Source: Undibacterium sp. 5I1
Lineage (GTDB): Bacteria; Pseudomonadota; Gammaproteobacteria; Burkholderiales; Burkholderiaceae_D
DNA length: 64,000 bases
Reading direction: 5' to 3'
Assembly: GCF_034314085.1 (NCBI RefSeq)
Contig: NZ_JAVIWI010000001.1
Span: forward strand, 4,402,001-4,466,000
A model generated the notes under the pieces. That model saw nothing but the letters and a program-made list of their open reading frames with translations, was not told the DNA's origin and made no database searches. Position 1 is the stretch's first letter; every line of letters starts with the position of its first letter. The translations under genes were made by a program, and so were the position numbers. Below, in pieces: positions 16,840 to 25,345 of this stretch.

Positions 16840-17844
16840 ATGTTACTTATTCAATTTATTACCGAATCCACTACCGGAGCCGGGACACGACATATTGGTA
16901 TTCTGGATCAATCCAGCATTCGTGTGATTGATGGCTATTCGTCAACCTATGCGCTGGCACACAGCGCCATCCGGCAGCAGATTGGGCTTGAGCAATTGGC
17001 TAATTCAGCTATTGGTAATGTGGTCTATCAGTATGAGGATATTGCAAAAGCAGGTCGCATTTTGCCGCCACTAGATCATGCAGATCCAGCGCATTGCTAT
17101 GTCACCGGGACGGGTTTAACCCATCTGGGTAGTGCAGATGCACGTGATGCCATGCACAAAAAAATCGGTGGCGATGTGGATACGCTGAGCGATAGTATGA
17201 AAATGTTTCGCCTTGGCGTTGAAGGTGGAAAGCCAAAGCAAGGTCAGGTTGGAGCACAACCAGAATGGTTTTATAAAGGAGACGGCTCCGTTGTCAGCGC
17301 TAGTGGACAGACATTGAACATGCCTGATTTTGCGTTGGATGGTGGAGAAGAGCCAGAGATTGCCGGTCTATATGTGATCGGCGATGATGGCGCGCCATAT
17401 CGTGTTGGTTATGCGATTGGAAATGAATTTTCAGATCATATTACCGAGCGCCAGAATTATCTTTATCTGGCCCATTCAAAATTACGCCCATGCAGTATCG
17501 GTCCTGCTTTATTGATAGGTGAGTTGCCATCCCATGTTGCCGGCACATCTCGCATTATTGATAAAGAGGGGCAAGTGCGATGGGAAAAATCCTTCGTCAG
17601 TGGCGAACAAAATATGTCCCATACGATTGCGAATTTAGAATATCACCATTTTAAATATACCTTGTTCAACCGTCCTGGCGATGTACATATTCATTTTTTT
17701 GGCACCGCTACACTGAGTTTTGCAGACAATGTCAGCGTGCAGGCAGGTGAAACTTTTGAGATCGAAGCACCGGCATTTGGTCCGGCTTTAAGAAATAAAC
17801 TGGAAGTGGCAAAAACTGCTTTTACGAAAGTACACGCATTATGA
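16840..17844 (+). CDS. araD1: AraD1/GguC-type FAH-family protein, likely 2-keto-3-deoxy-L-arabonate dehydratase
   Basis: 334 residues of the fumarylacetoacetate-hydrolase superfamily, AraD1/GguC branch. Acidic metal-ligand segments typical of the fold are seen: GGEEPEIAGLYVIG (E-x-E) and GYAIGNEFSDH. In this pathway it would convert L-2-keto-3-deoxyarabonate to 2-oxoglutarate semialdehyde, as the FAH-family XylX does for the xylose equivalent. The better-known arabinose enzyme is a DHDPS-type aldolase-fold protein, and none is present here. Its stop overlaps the next start (ATGA), which couples it to the semialdehyde dehydrogenase. An alternative is a C-C hydrolase of the dioxopentanoate route. 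Confidence 0.75.
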   Translation: MLLIQFITESTTGAGTRHIGILDQSSIRVIDGYSSTYALAHSAIRQQIGLEQLANSAIGNVVYQYEDIAKAGRILPPLDHADPAHCYVTGTGLTHLGSADARDAMHKKIGGDVDTLSDSMKMFRLGVEGGKPKQGQVGAQPEWFYKGDGSVVSASGQTLNMPDFALDGGEEPEIAGLYVIGDDGAPYRVGYAIGNEFSDHITERQNYLYLAHSKLRPCSIGPALLIGELPSHVAGTSRIIDKEGQVRWEKSFVSGEQNMSHTIANLEYHHFKYTLFNRPGDVHIHFFGTATLSFADNVSVQAGETFEIEAPAFGPALRNKLEVAKTAFTKVHAL

Positions 17845-19412
17845 TTATTACAGGAAAAGCGCTGATCGGTGGCGTTAGTGTGAAGGGAAACGGTAGCGCG
17901 TTTCTGGCATTCGATCCAACAAAAAAAGAATCGATAGAGCCTGCTTTTTACGCCGTTGATGCGGCTCAAATTGATGAAGCTTGCCGTCTGGCACAAGCTG
18001 CATTTGATCCCTTCCGTGCGACTAGCGATGAACAACGTGCCCAGTTTTTAGAAACTATTGCGCAACAAATTATAGAGCTGGGTGATGCTTTAATTGAGCG
18101 AGCGATGGCTGAGAGCGGTTTGCCAAGGGTGCGCTTAGAAGGCGAACGTGGCCGTACAGTGACGCAGTTAAAGCTGTTTGCCGATCTGCTGCGGGAAGGT
18201 TCTTGGCGCGATGTCCGTATTGATGCAGCTTTACCCGAGCGGCAACCGCCAAGACCTGATTTACGTATGCAGTTGATTGGTCTGGGGCCAGTGGCGGTAT
18301 TTGCTGCCAGCAATTTTCCTTTAGCATTCTCGGTCGCTGGTGGCGATACTGCATCGGCATTTGCCGCTGGTTGCCCCGTCGTTCTCAAAGCGCATTTTGC
18401 ACATCCGGGTACGTCGGAACTGGTGGCGCAGGCGATTGCTAAAGCGCTGAAATTATGTCAATTGCCCGCCGGTGTATTTTCAATGTTGAGTGGTATTGGT
18501 AATGAGCTCGGGCAAGCACTAGTACGTCATCCGGCGATACAGGCAGTCGGCTTTACGGGATCGCGGCAGGGTGGCATCGCGTTGATGCAGACGGCGGCTA
18601 CAAGAGTACAACCGATTCCGGTCTATGCAGAAATGAGTAGCATCAATCCGGTATTTTTATTACCCCACGCATTGGCAAACCGGGGTAATGAGATTGCTGC
18701 AGGATTGGCCACTGCGCTCACCATGGGCGTGGGACAATTTTGTACTAATCCAGGTTTGGTATTAGGACTTGAGGGTGCTGATTTTGATCACTTTGCTGCG
18801 CATGCTGCGCAGGCATTAGTAACCGTCCAGTCTGGCACGATGCTGACACCGGGTATCGCATCGAATTATCAGACTGGTGTCGCCACTATGGTGCAGCAAG
18901 CCGACGTTACTACGGTAATTAATACGCCGACTGAGCAGGGCAAAGGTGGTCCAGCTTTGTTCACCACGAGTGGTAAAGTGTTTCTGGAGCGAGCTGAATT
19001 GCATCACGAGATTTTTGGCCCTGCTTCACTATTCGTCGCTTGTAAAGATGTAGATGAAATGCGTCAGGTCGCTGAGAGTTTGGAGGGGCAATTAACTGCC
19101 ACCTTGCAAATGGATGAGGAAGATACAATCGTCGTCGCCCAGTTATTACCAGTGCTTGAGCGCAAAGTAGGGCGTATTTTAGTCAATGGGTTCCCGACTG
19201 GAGTCGAGGTGGTGTCGTCGATGGTGCATGGTGGTCCATTCCCGGCAACTTCGGACGGTCGCAGCACTTCGGTCGGTACTGCTGCGATCCATCGATTTTT
19301 AAGGCCGGTGTCGTATCAAAATATGCCGCAAGCCTTATTGCCGCAAGCTTTACAGGAGGATAATCCTCTTGGAATCTGGCGTCGTCGTGATGGTGCTCTG
19401 ACCAGGCAGTGA
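17841..19412 (+). CDS. 2-oxoglutarate semialdehyde (2,5-dioxopentanoate) dehydrogenase
   Basis: Oxidises 2-oxoglutarate semialdehyde to 2-oxoglutarate, delivering arabinose carbon to the TCA cycle. 523 residues, aldehyde dehydrogenase superfamily, close in style to the NADP-preferring type III enzymes. Catalytic residues: Cys301 (GQFCTNPG), Glu264 (VYAEMSS), Asn158 (AASNFPLAF) and the cofactor-binding Lys183 (VLKAHFAHPG); GFTGSRQGG is the glycine-rich turn. Its start overlaps the araD1 stop by four bases. This enzyme, rather than a glycolaldehyde-type branch, points to the 2-oxoglutarate end product. Confidence 0.88.
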   Translation: MIITGKALIGGVSVKGNGSAFLAFDPTKKESIEPAFYAVDAAQIDEACRLAQAAFDPFRATSDEQRAQFLETIAQQIIELGDALIERAMAESGLPRVRLEGERGRTVTQLKLFADLLREGSWRDVRIDAALPERQPPRPDLRMQLIGLGPVAVFAASNFPLAFSVAGGDTASAFAAGCPVVLKAHFAHPGTSELVAQAIAKALKLCQLPAGVFSMLSGIGNELGQALVRHPAIQAVGFTGSRQGGIALMQTAATRVQPIPVYAEMSSINPVFLLPHALANRGNEIAAGLATALTMGVGQFCTNPGLVLGLEGADFDHFAAHAAQALVTVQSGTMLTPGIASNYQTGVATMVQQADVTTVINTPTEQGKGGPALFTTSGKVFLERAELHHEIFGPASLFVACKDVDEMRQVAESLEGQLTATLQMDEEDTIVVAQLLPVLERKVGRILVNGFPTGVEVVSSMVHGGPFPATSDGRSTSVGTAAIHRFLRPVSYQNMPQALLPQALQEDNPLGIWRRRDGALTRQ

Positions 19413-19458
19413 ATGTAATCAGCGGGCGCATACAATGAGCAAAAAAAGTAACTATAAA

Positions 19459-19500
19459 GTACGCTCACTAACAAAAAAAGTACGCTCACTAACAAAAAAA
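19459..19500 (+). repeat. Perfect tandem duplication of a 21-bp unit
   Basis: Two identical 21-bp copies (19459-19479 and 19480-19500), each GTACGCTCACTAAC followed by seven A. They lie immediately before the dehydrogenase's ribosome-binding site (TAGGAGAC). Related A-tract sequence begins just upstream at about 19440. Confidence 0.9.
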
Positions 19501-19511
19501 TAGGAGACAAG

Positions 19512-20279
19512 ATGAGTCAGTTAGCCAAATTCGGCAGCCTTGAAGGCAAGCGTGTTTTCGTTACTGGTGGCGGCAGTGGTATCGGTGAGGAAATCGTCGC
19601 TGCCTTTGCAGCGCAGGGTGCGCAGGTCGCCTTTGTCGATATAGCCGAAGAGGCTAGCCGGGCGCTTTGCAGTCGCATCGCAGCCGCCGGCGATCTTGAA
19701 CCATTATTTAGTCATTGCGATATCACCTATATTCCTTCGTTGCAAAAAGTGATGGCTGCATTCGCAACTGAAATTGGGGATTTTGATGTGTTGGTCAATA
19801 ACGCAGCCAACGATCAGCGTCATGAAACCGAAAATGTCACGCTGGACTATTGGAATGAGCGCATTGCCATTAATCAGCGCCCGATGTTTTTTACCTGTCA
19901 GTCCGTACTACCAGGTATGAAACGTAAAGGCGGTGGGTCTATCATCAATATCAGTTCCATTTCATGGCATATCAAAGGCGCTGGTTATCCGGTATATGCC
20001 ACCTCAAAAGCGGCTGTTGTCGGACTTACTCGCGGTTTGGCACGTGATCTTGGGTCGCATGGTATCAGGGTGAATACCGTGACGCCTGGATGGGTTATGA
20101 CGCAACGTCAAATCGATTTATGGGTGGATGATGCTGCTGAAATTGAGATCAAAAAGAATCAATGTTTGCCTGGAAAATTAATGCCGCAGCATATCGCGTC
20201 CATGGTGCTATTTTTAGCGGCGGATGATAGTGCTATGTGTACCGCACAAGAATTTATTGTCGATGCTGGTTGGGTGTGA
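19512..20279 (+). CDS. L-arabinose (pentose) 1-dehydrogenase, SDR family
   Basis: Oxidises arabinose to arabinono-lactone, the entry step of the pathway. 255 residues of the classical short-chain dehydrogenase family: TGGGSGIG nucleotide loop (18-25), NNAAND (96-101), the catalytic serine in ISSISW (~148) and Tyr162-x3-Lys166. The segments YWNERIAIN, GGGSIINISSISWH and the C-terminal CTAQEFIVDAGWV resemble Caulobacter xylose 1-dehydrogenase, which supports an aldose 1-dehydrogenase rather than a 2-keto-3-deoxypentonate 4-dehydrogenase. GGAG lies about six bases before the ATG. Confidence 0.8.
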   Translation: MSQLAKFGSLEGKRVFVTGGGSGIGEEIVAAFAAQGAQVAFVDIAEEASRALCSRIAAAGDLEPLFSHCDITYIPSLQKVMAAFATEIGDFDVLVNNAANDQRHETENVTLDYWNERIAINQRPMFFTCQSVLPGMKRKGGGSIINISSISWHIKGAGYPVYATSKAAVVGLTRGLARDLGSHGIRVNTVTPGWVMTQRQIDLWVDDAAEIEIKKNQCLPGKLMPQHIASMVLFLAADDSAMCTAQEFIVDAGWV

Positions 20280-20353
20280 TTTGAATACGGCTGAACTATA
20301 TTCAATGTGGTTTGCCGGTTAGTTCGTAAGTTAGTCAGTGATTTGAGGACTTC

Positions 20354-21409
20354 ATGATATCTAGTTTATTCCGCACCCTTGCCGCTATATGTGGTTTTGT
20401 GTTGATGATGCCTGGGCTCGCTCAGCCGACTCAGCAAGTGCAACCAGTTCCACAAGTCAGCGTGCATGATCCGGTGATGGCGAAAGAGGGCGACACCTAT
20501 TACGTATTTAGTACTGGGCCTGGCATCACATTTTATAGCTCATCGAATATGAAGGACTGGCAGCTGGAAGGGCGTGTTTTTGCAGATGCACCGACTTGGG
20601 CGCGTGCTGTTGCGCCGGAGTTTAATGACCATATTTGGGCACCGGATATTCAGTTTCATCATGGTCAATATTACTTATATTATTCAGTATCCGGCTTTGG
20701 AAAGAATGCATCTGGTATCGGCGTAACCACTAACAAAACCTTGAATCCGCGTTCGCCAAATTACCATTGGGAAGATCACGGTATGGTGCTGCAATCTGTG
20801 CCGGGTCGGGATGAGTGGAATGCGATTGATCCGAATATCATCACCGATAGTAAAGGAACCGGATGGATGGCTTTTGGTTCATTTTGGAGCGGTATTAAAC
20901 TAGTGAAGCTCAATGACAACTGGACTCAATTAGCACAGCCGCAAGAATGGCGTTCTATCGCTCAACGCGAGCAACCAGCCTTGGGAGTCAACCAATCCGC
21001 TCCTCCGGCAGAAATAGAGGCACCTTTCATCTTTAAAAAAGGTGGTTATTACTATTTGTTCGTTTCTTGGGGTTTGTGTTGCCGTGGCGCGGACAGCACC
21101 TATCATTTAATGGTGGGACGCTCTACTGAAGTAAGCGGACCCTATCTCGATAAAGCCGGTAAAGATTTGGCGAAAGGTGGCGGTTCTTTGCTGTTAAAAG
21201 GAACACCGACATGGACGGGTGTAGGCCACAACAGCGCTTACCAGTTTGATGGCAAAGACTATCTCGTACTGCATGCCTACGAGACCGCTGACAAGTACCT
21301 GCAAAAGCTAAAAATTATGGAAATGAGCTGGGATGCGGAAGGCTGGCCAGTGGTTAATCCGCAGGATTTAGATCGCTATCAAAGTCGCTTGTTACCAGCC
21401 AAAAAATAG
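20354..21409 (+). CDS. Secreted GH43 endo-1,5-alpha-L-arabinanase, second enzyme
   Basis: 351 residues with an N-terminal signal peptide (cleavage near LAQP). The catalytic triad is Asp39 (VHDPVM), Asp159 (NAIDPNI) and Glu222 (IEAPFIF), nearly the positions known for Cellvibrio Arb43A, and the C-terminal stretch GVGHNSAYQFDGKDYLVLHAYE also matches that group. The Cys-Cys pair (WGLCCRGADSTYH) is shared with the first arabinanase at 5826. The two differ widely in the linker before Glu and at the C-terminus, so they are paralogues rather than recent duplicates. Likely exported to degrade arabinan. Confidence 0.88.
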   Translation: MISSLFRTLAAICGFVLMMPGLAQPTQQVQPVPQVSVHDPVMAKEGDTYYVFSTGPGITFYSSSNMKDWQLEGRVFADAPTWARAVAPEFNDHIWAPDIQFHHGQYYLYYSVSGFGKNASGIGVTTNKTLNPRSPNYHWEDHGMVLQSVPGRDEWNAIDPNIITDSKGTGWMAFGSFWSGIKLVKLNDNWTQLAQPQEWRSIAQREQPALGVNQSAPPAEIEAPFIFKKGGYYYLFVSWGLCCRGADSTYHLMVGRSTEVSGPYLDKAGKDLAKGGGSLLLKGTPTWTGVGHNSAYQFDGKDYLVLHAYETADKYLQKLKIMEMSWDAEGWPVVNPQDLDRYQSRLLPAKK

Positions 21410-21489
21410 ATTTTTGCTTTCTATGCTGGGGATGCTTTGCTCCTACGTGTAAGTTGGCGCTCCAATCTATCTAATTTAGAAAATCACAA

Positions 21490-22551
21490 ATGATCTATCA
21501 AGCACATGACTCACGGTACGGTACGATGGCATATCGCCGTAGCGGTCGCAGTGGACTGAAGTTGCCATCGATATCACTAGGTTTGTGGCAAAATTTTGGC
21601 GATATTAATCCGATTGAAACCCAAAGAGCGATGTTGCGTCGTGCCTTTGATCGAGGTGTCACTCATTTCGATCTGGCAAATAATTACGGCCCACCTTTTG
21701 GCGCTGCAGAACGCAATTTTGGACGCCTGTTTGCCGAGGACTTTAAATCGTATCGTGACGAACTTGTCATTTCAACCAAGGCTGGCTGGGATATGTGGCC
21801 AGGTCCCTACGGTGGTATGAACGGATCGAAAAAACATTTGGTCGCCAGTCTTGATCAAAGCTTACAGCGCATGGGTTTGGACTATGTGGATATTTTTTAT
21901 AGTCATCGCCCTGATCCCCATACCCCGATCGAAGAAACCATGGGCGCATTGGCACAGATGGTGCGCCAAGGTAAAGCTCTGTACATAGGCATCTCCAATT
22001 ACGGTCCTGCTCTGACACAAAAAGCAGCAGATTGTCTGTGTGCAGAGGGAGTACCTTTGACGATCAGTCAACCTAATTACAGCTTGTTGGATCGATGGAT
22101 AGAGCCGGAGTTGCTGACAATGAACTCAGAGAATGGAGTGGGCACGATCGTTTTTTCTCCACTACAGCAAGGCTTTTTGACGGACAAATATTTGAAAGAA
22201 ATTCCTGCTGATTCGCGCGCCTCACGCTTGGACTGGGTGCGTAACGGTCTCAATTCTGAGGTATTAGTCCGTATCAAGGCACTCAACCAGATTGCGTTGG
22301 AGCGAGGCCAGAGCCTGGCACAAATGGCGTTAGCCTGGACCTTGCGTGATGATCGCATTACTTCAACTCTGATTGGTGCCCGCACAGTGGCACAGCTAGA
22401 CGACAGCCTAGATGCGCTGAATCACTTGCACTTCACGACGGAAGAACTACAGCGTATTGATGTAATAAGCCGAGGCGACCCGAATATTTTTTCTATGCCG
22501 GCTAAAGCGACGGGACAGGATTTAGTCGAAAACCCTGATTTCAGAGCTTAA
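21490..22551 (+). CDS. Aldo-keto reductase, YghZ/L-glyceraldehyde 3-phosphate reductase type
   Basis: 353 residues, NADPH-dependent aldo-keto reductase fold. Catalytic tetrad visible: Asp61 and Tyr66 (FDLANNYGPPFG), Lys97 (STKAGWDMWPGPYG), His139 (YSHRPDP). The WPGPYGG loop and SPLQQGFLTDKYL are diagnostic of the YghZ group. It is the last structural gene of the arabinose locus, 80 bases after arabinanase 2. A detoxifying role on sugar-derived aldehydes, or reduction of a pathway carbonyl, is plausible but not shown. Confidence 0.8.
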   Translation: MIYQAHDSRYGTMAYRRSGRSGLKLPSISLGLWQNFGDINPIETQRAMLRRAFDRGVTHFDLANNYGPPFGAAERNFGRLFAEDFKSYRDELVISTKAGWDMWPGPYGGMNGSKKHLVASLDQSLQRMGLDYVDIFYSHRPDPHTPIEETMGALAQMVRQGKALYIGISNYGPALTQKAADCLCAEGVPLTISQPNYSLLDRWIEPELLTMNSENGVGTIVFSPLQQGFLTDKYLKEIPADSRASRLDWVRNGLNSEVLVRIKALNQIALERGQSLAQMALAWTLRDDRITSTLIGARTVAQLDDSLDALNHLHFTTEELQRIDVISRGDPNIFSMPAKATGQDLVENPDFRA

Positions 22552-22661
22552 GCAAGCTATTTTTATTCATTAAAAATAGTGTGACTCAAACCTAAGACAA
22601 CTCGTGGGTAAAGAGATGCCGCCAAAATCAATGCTGTATCATTTTCAAGATTAATGACACG

Positions 22662-23615
22662 ATGATTTCAAAGATGGATACGCTCAATCCCAACTGGTTC
22701 TTAAAAGCACGTTTAAAAACCCGGCAACTTTTACTCTTAATCGCTCTGGATGAACACCGCAATATCCACCGCGCTTCTGATGCATTGCATATGACGCAAC
22801 CTGCAGCGTCCAAACAATTAAAAGACCTGGAAGAAATGCTGGACGTACGTCTGTTTGAGCGCCTGCCACGCGGTATGGAGCCGACGATTTATGGTGAGAC
22901 CATGATCCGTCACGCCCGAATGGCACTGACTAACCTGTCGCTTGCGCATGACGATATCGTCGCCCTGAGGTCAGGTCTCGTTGGGCAAGTGGAGGTAGGT
23001 GTCATCATGACGCCGGGCATGGCGTTATTGCCACGCGCGATCGCTCGCATTAAACAGCAAGCTCCTTTGTTGCGTATAGGCGTGCACATGGATCAAAGTA
23101 ATATTTTGCTAGACCGACTGCAAAATGGCTCGCTCGATTTTATGATCGGACGCATTCTGGAAAAAGAAAACGGCTCTAGCCTGATATATGAAGAACTCAC
23201 AGAAGAACCCGCTTGTGCCGTCGTTCGTAACGAGCATCCGTTGTTAACACATAAAAACTTGCAGCTTAAAGACATCGCTACTAAACCCTGGATATTACCG
23301 CCACAAGGCGCCATCTTGCGCCATCGCTTTGACATGATGTTCCGCCGGGCAGGCCTGCTGCCACCGGTTGATGTGGTAGATACTACGGCGCTATTGCTGA
23401 TTACCGCACTCTTACAGCAAACCGATTCTTTGCATGTCATGCCTATCGAAGTCGCAAGGTATTACGCCTCTTTAAATGTACTAAGCATTTTGCCGATCGA
23501 GCTCCCATGTGCGATGGATGCCTTTGGGATTATCCGGCAACAAGAGCGCTTAATGTCACCCGGCGCAGAGCTACTTTTAAACGCAGTAAGGACTGAAGCC
23601 CTGGCTTTGTATTGA
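22662..23615 (+). CDS. LysR-family regulator, GbpR-like, probable arabinose-locus activator
   Basis: 317 residues. An N-terminal winged helix-turn-helix (residues ~20-80; MTQPAASKQLKDLEEML) is followed by the LysR substrate-binding domain. The opening LKTRQLLLLIALDEHRNIHRAS and the domain layout fit the GbpR/galactose-responsive branch that controls sugar-binding and sugar-acid genes. Starts at 22662 and 22674 are both possible. It sits at the end of the locus in the same direction, and the three shared promoter motifs are its most obvious candidate targets. The ligand is probably a sugar or sugar acid of this pathway (inference). Confidence 0.8.
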   Translation: MISKMDTLNPNWFLKARLKTRQLLLLIALDEHRNIHRASDALHMTQPAASKQLKDLEEMLDVRLFERLPRGMEPTIYGETMIRHARMALTNLSLAHDDIVALRSGLVGQVEVGVIMTPGMALLPRAIARIKQQAPLLRIGVHMDQSNILLDRLQNGSLDFMIGRILEKENGSSLIYEELTEEPACAVVRNEHPLLTHKNLQLKDIATKPWILPPQGAILRHRFDMMFRRAGLLPPVDVVDTTALLLITALLQQTDSLHVMPIEVARYYASLNVLSILPIELPCAMDAFGIIRQQERLMSPGAELLLNAVRTEALALY

Positions 23616-24027
23616 TAGTGTTTCTTCGCGTTAAAGTACTTTGAGTATTGTTTGTTAGAGCTCCGTTTGCAGGTTAAATTACCTGTTTCGTTCATGCTGG
23701 TATGGCGCGATGGCTGGATTAAATGGCACTTTTAGACATCTTGATGAATGCTTGTTTAACTGAGGTATAAATATATACTCCCTATAGATATATTTTATTG
23801 TCCAAGCAATCATTGGTCTATAAGTGATATTTTTATTATTTTATGGGGAGTATATTGGTTTTTCTGTAAATAATCGTCCGGAAAACGAACTTCTGCAAAG
23901 GGCGATTGATTCAAGCAGTCCAGAGGTGATCGGTACGAAGAAACCATTTGTGCTTCGATGCCGTGGACGTCAAAAATACTAAATGTGCTTATTGACAAAT
24001 CGGACTTTGAAACAGGATTGCTATCAA
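23616..24027. other. Gene-free stretch after the arabinose locus
   Basis: Holds repeat copy C and otherwise AT-rich sequence. A 62-codon minus-strand frame across the repeat (23810-23998) is not supported by a ribosome-binding site or recognisable protein features. Confidence 0.5.
23771..23856. repeat. Dispersed MITE-like repeat, family 1, copy C
   Basis: About 86 bp, ends ATATATACTCCC and GGGGAGTATATT. It carries TTATTGTCCA in the left half, as in copies B and D, and ATTGGTCTATAAGTGATATT in the middle. One of the two best-preserved copies. Confidence 0.8.
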
Positions 24028-24474
24028 TTATTTGGATTTGATTAATGGCAAAAGTGGCTTTACGTCAGCTATCTTCTTTTCGATTATCAGGACGCGCTGG
24101 TCAATGGCGTGAGAATGCTTTTGCTCGACTATTTGCATAGCGACTTCGCGTGGGCGTGGCGGTAGTTGAGGAGGGCGAGGGAAAAATGACACATTATTCC
24201 AATCAGCGATAGATTTATCTGGCGATTTCAAACAAATCAGATGGATGCCGCGCTTGTTTTTTTCAAGTATTAGGTGATTTGATTTCTTCCGCACCCATCT
24301 GTATAGAAAGCCGGATATCATTAAAACGAGCGTACTTTCAAACCCACTAGACGTAGGTTTTTTCCATACGTAAACTATTTCTCGTGTACGTAGACGATTG
24401 TTAATAAGACCGAGCAATTTTGTTGGTTTGTAACTGCTATGAACGGATTGCCAGGATAGGCGGATGATCTGCAA
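24028..24474 (-). CDS. Hypothetical protein, uncertain
   Basis: A 148-codon frame. It begins hydrophilic, has one weak hydrophobic segment (STLVLMISGFLYRWV), then a proline-rich stretch (FFPRPPQLPPRPREV) and a lysine-rich helical C-terminus. No family is recognised and no clear ribosome-binding site is seen. It may be a real accessory gene or chance; a start at the internal Met of MISGFLYRW is an alternative. Confidence 0.3.
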   Translation of the reverse strand: MQIIRLSWQSVHSSYKPTKLLGLINNRLRTREIVYVWKKPTSSGFESTLVLMISGFLYRWVRKKSNHLILEKNKRGIHLICLKSPDKSIADWNNVSFFPRPPQLPPRPREVAMQIVEQKHSHAIDQRVLIIEKKIADVKPLLPLIKSK

Positions 24475-24517
24475 AGCTAGGCAAATTTTTCACTTTATTT
24501 GAATCAGGTGACTCAGA

Positions 24518-24931
24518 ATGCATCCTATATCTCCGCAATCTTCTCGAATTGCCTCCTGCAGCTGTGGGCAGTTGCAAGCGCATGTCGCCAGCGAACCCTT
24601 GGGCGTATCTGTGTGCCACTGTCTGGCGTGTCAGCGCCGCACTGGCAGCGTGTTCGCTGCGCAAGCACGGTTTGCAAAAGAGGCGGTCACGGTCGTTGGC
24701 GCAAGCACAGAATATATTCGTATCGGAGACGAAGGAACGAAATGTACATTCAGGTTCTGCCCGGTCTGCGGTGCGACCGTGTACTACACCTTAGATGCCT
24801 ACCCTGAGGCGGTCGCCATACCTGTAGGTGCTTTTGCTGAATCCTCTTTTCCGGGACCCAGCGTTTCAGTGTATGAAGAACGTATGCACCTCTGGGTCCA
24901 TATGCCAAGCAACATTAAGCACATAGGATGA
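24518..24931 (+). CDS. GFA/CENP-V-type zinc protein
   Basis: 137 residues of the family named after the glutathione-dependent formaldehyde-activating protein. Zinc ligands are visible: C-x-C (SCSCGQL), CHCLAC, and CPVCGA, with the TGSVFAAQARF strand between. The length is typical. These proteins bind zinc and, in the founding case, glutathione; most have no proven activity. The start is assigned to ATG 24518. It stands alone between unrelated small genes. Confidence 0.8.
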   Translation: MHPISPQSSRIASCSCGQLQAHVASEPLGVSVCHCLACQRRTGSVFAAQARFAKEAVTVVGASTEYIRIGDEGTKCTFRFCPVCGATVYYTLDAYPEAVAIPVGAFAESSFPGPSVSVYEERMHLWVHMPSNIKHIG

Positions 24932-25144
24932 GATCCAAAACCTAACGACGGACCTGTTATTGCAATGTGGTACTGCGCACAAAGTAAGACTTTGCTCCTG
25001 CGTACCTAAACATTTTGGCTACTTGGGAAAATATCACATTGATCAATCGAGCGATATGCTGTGATAAAACGAATTTGTCACCCACACACCGCGTCACTTT
25101 CAGACTGAAATTCGAATCTAAATCACGCGTATAACTATCCGCAG

Positions 25145-25345
25145 TTAAGAAGATTTATCGTTAACTATTTTACTTAAAAGTTCAGGCGGAATTGGTTGTC
25201 CATGCTCACTTAAATGGCGCACGGTCTCATGTAATAAATGTAGACGTGTAATTTTCAAAACGACCCAGGCAATGATACTGACGATCGGAATAAGCAGAGC
25301 TGTGATTGGAATAAGTATGGGTGACAGGTCGCTGAATGAATTCAT
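25145..25345 (-). CDS. Small inner-membrane protein, DUF6249-like
   Basis: 66 residues: one N-terminal transmembrane segment (ILIPITALLIPIVSIIAWVVL), then an amphipathic part with RLHLLHETVRHLSEHGQPIPPELL. The last stretch is typical of the small DUF6249-type membrane proteins common in Gram-negative bacteria. An AGGA lies about 12 bases before the ATG. Function unknown. Confidence 0.65.
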   Translation of the reverse strand: MNSFSDLSPILIPITALLIPIVSIIAWVVLKITRLHLLHETVRHLSEHGQPIPPELLSKIVNDKSS

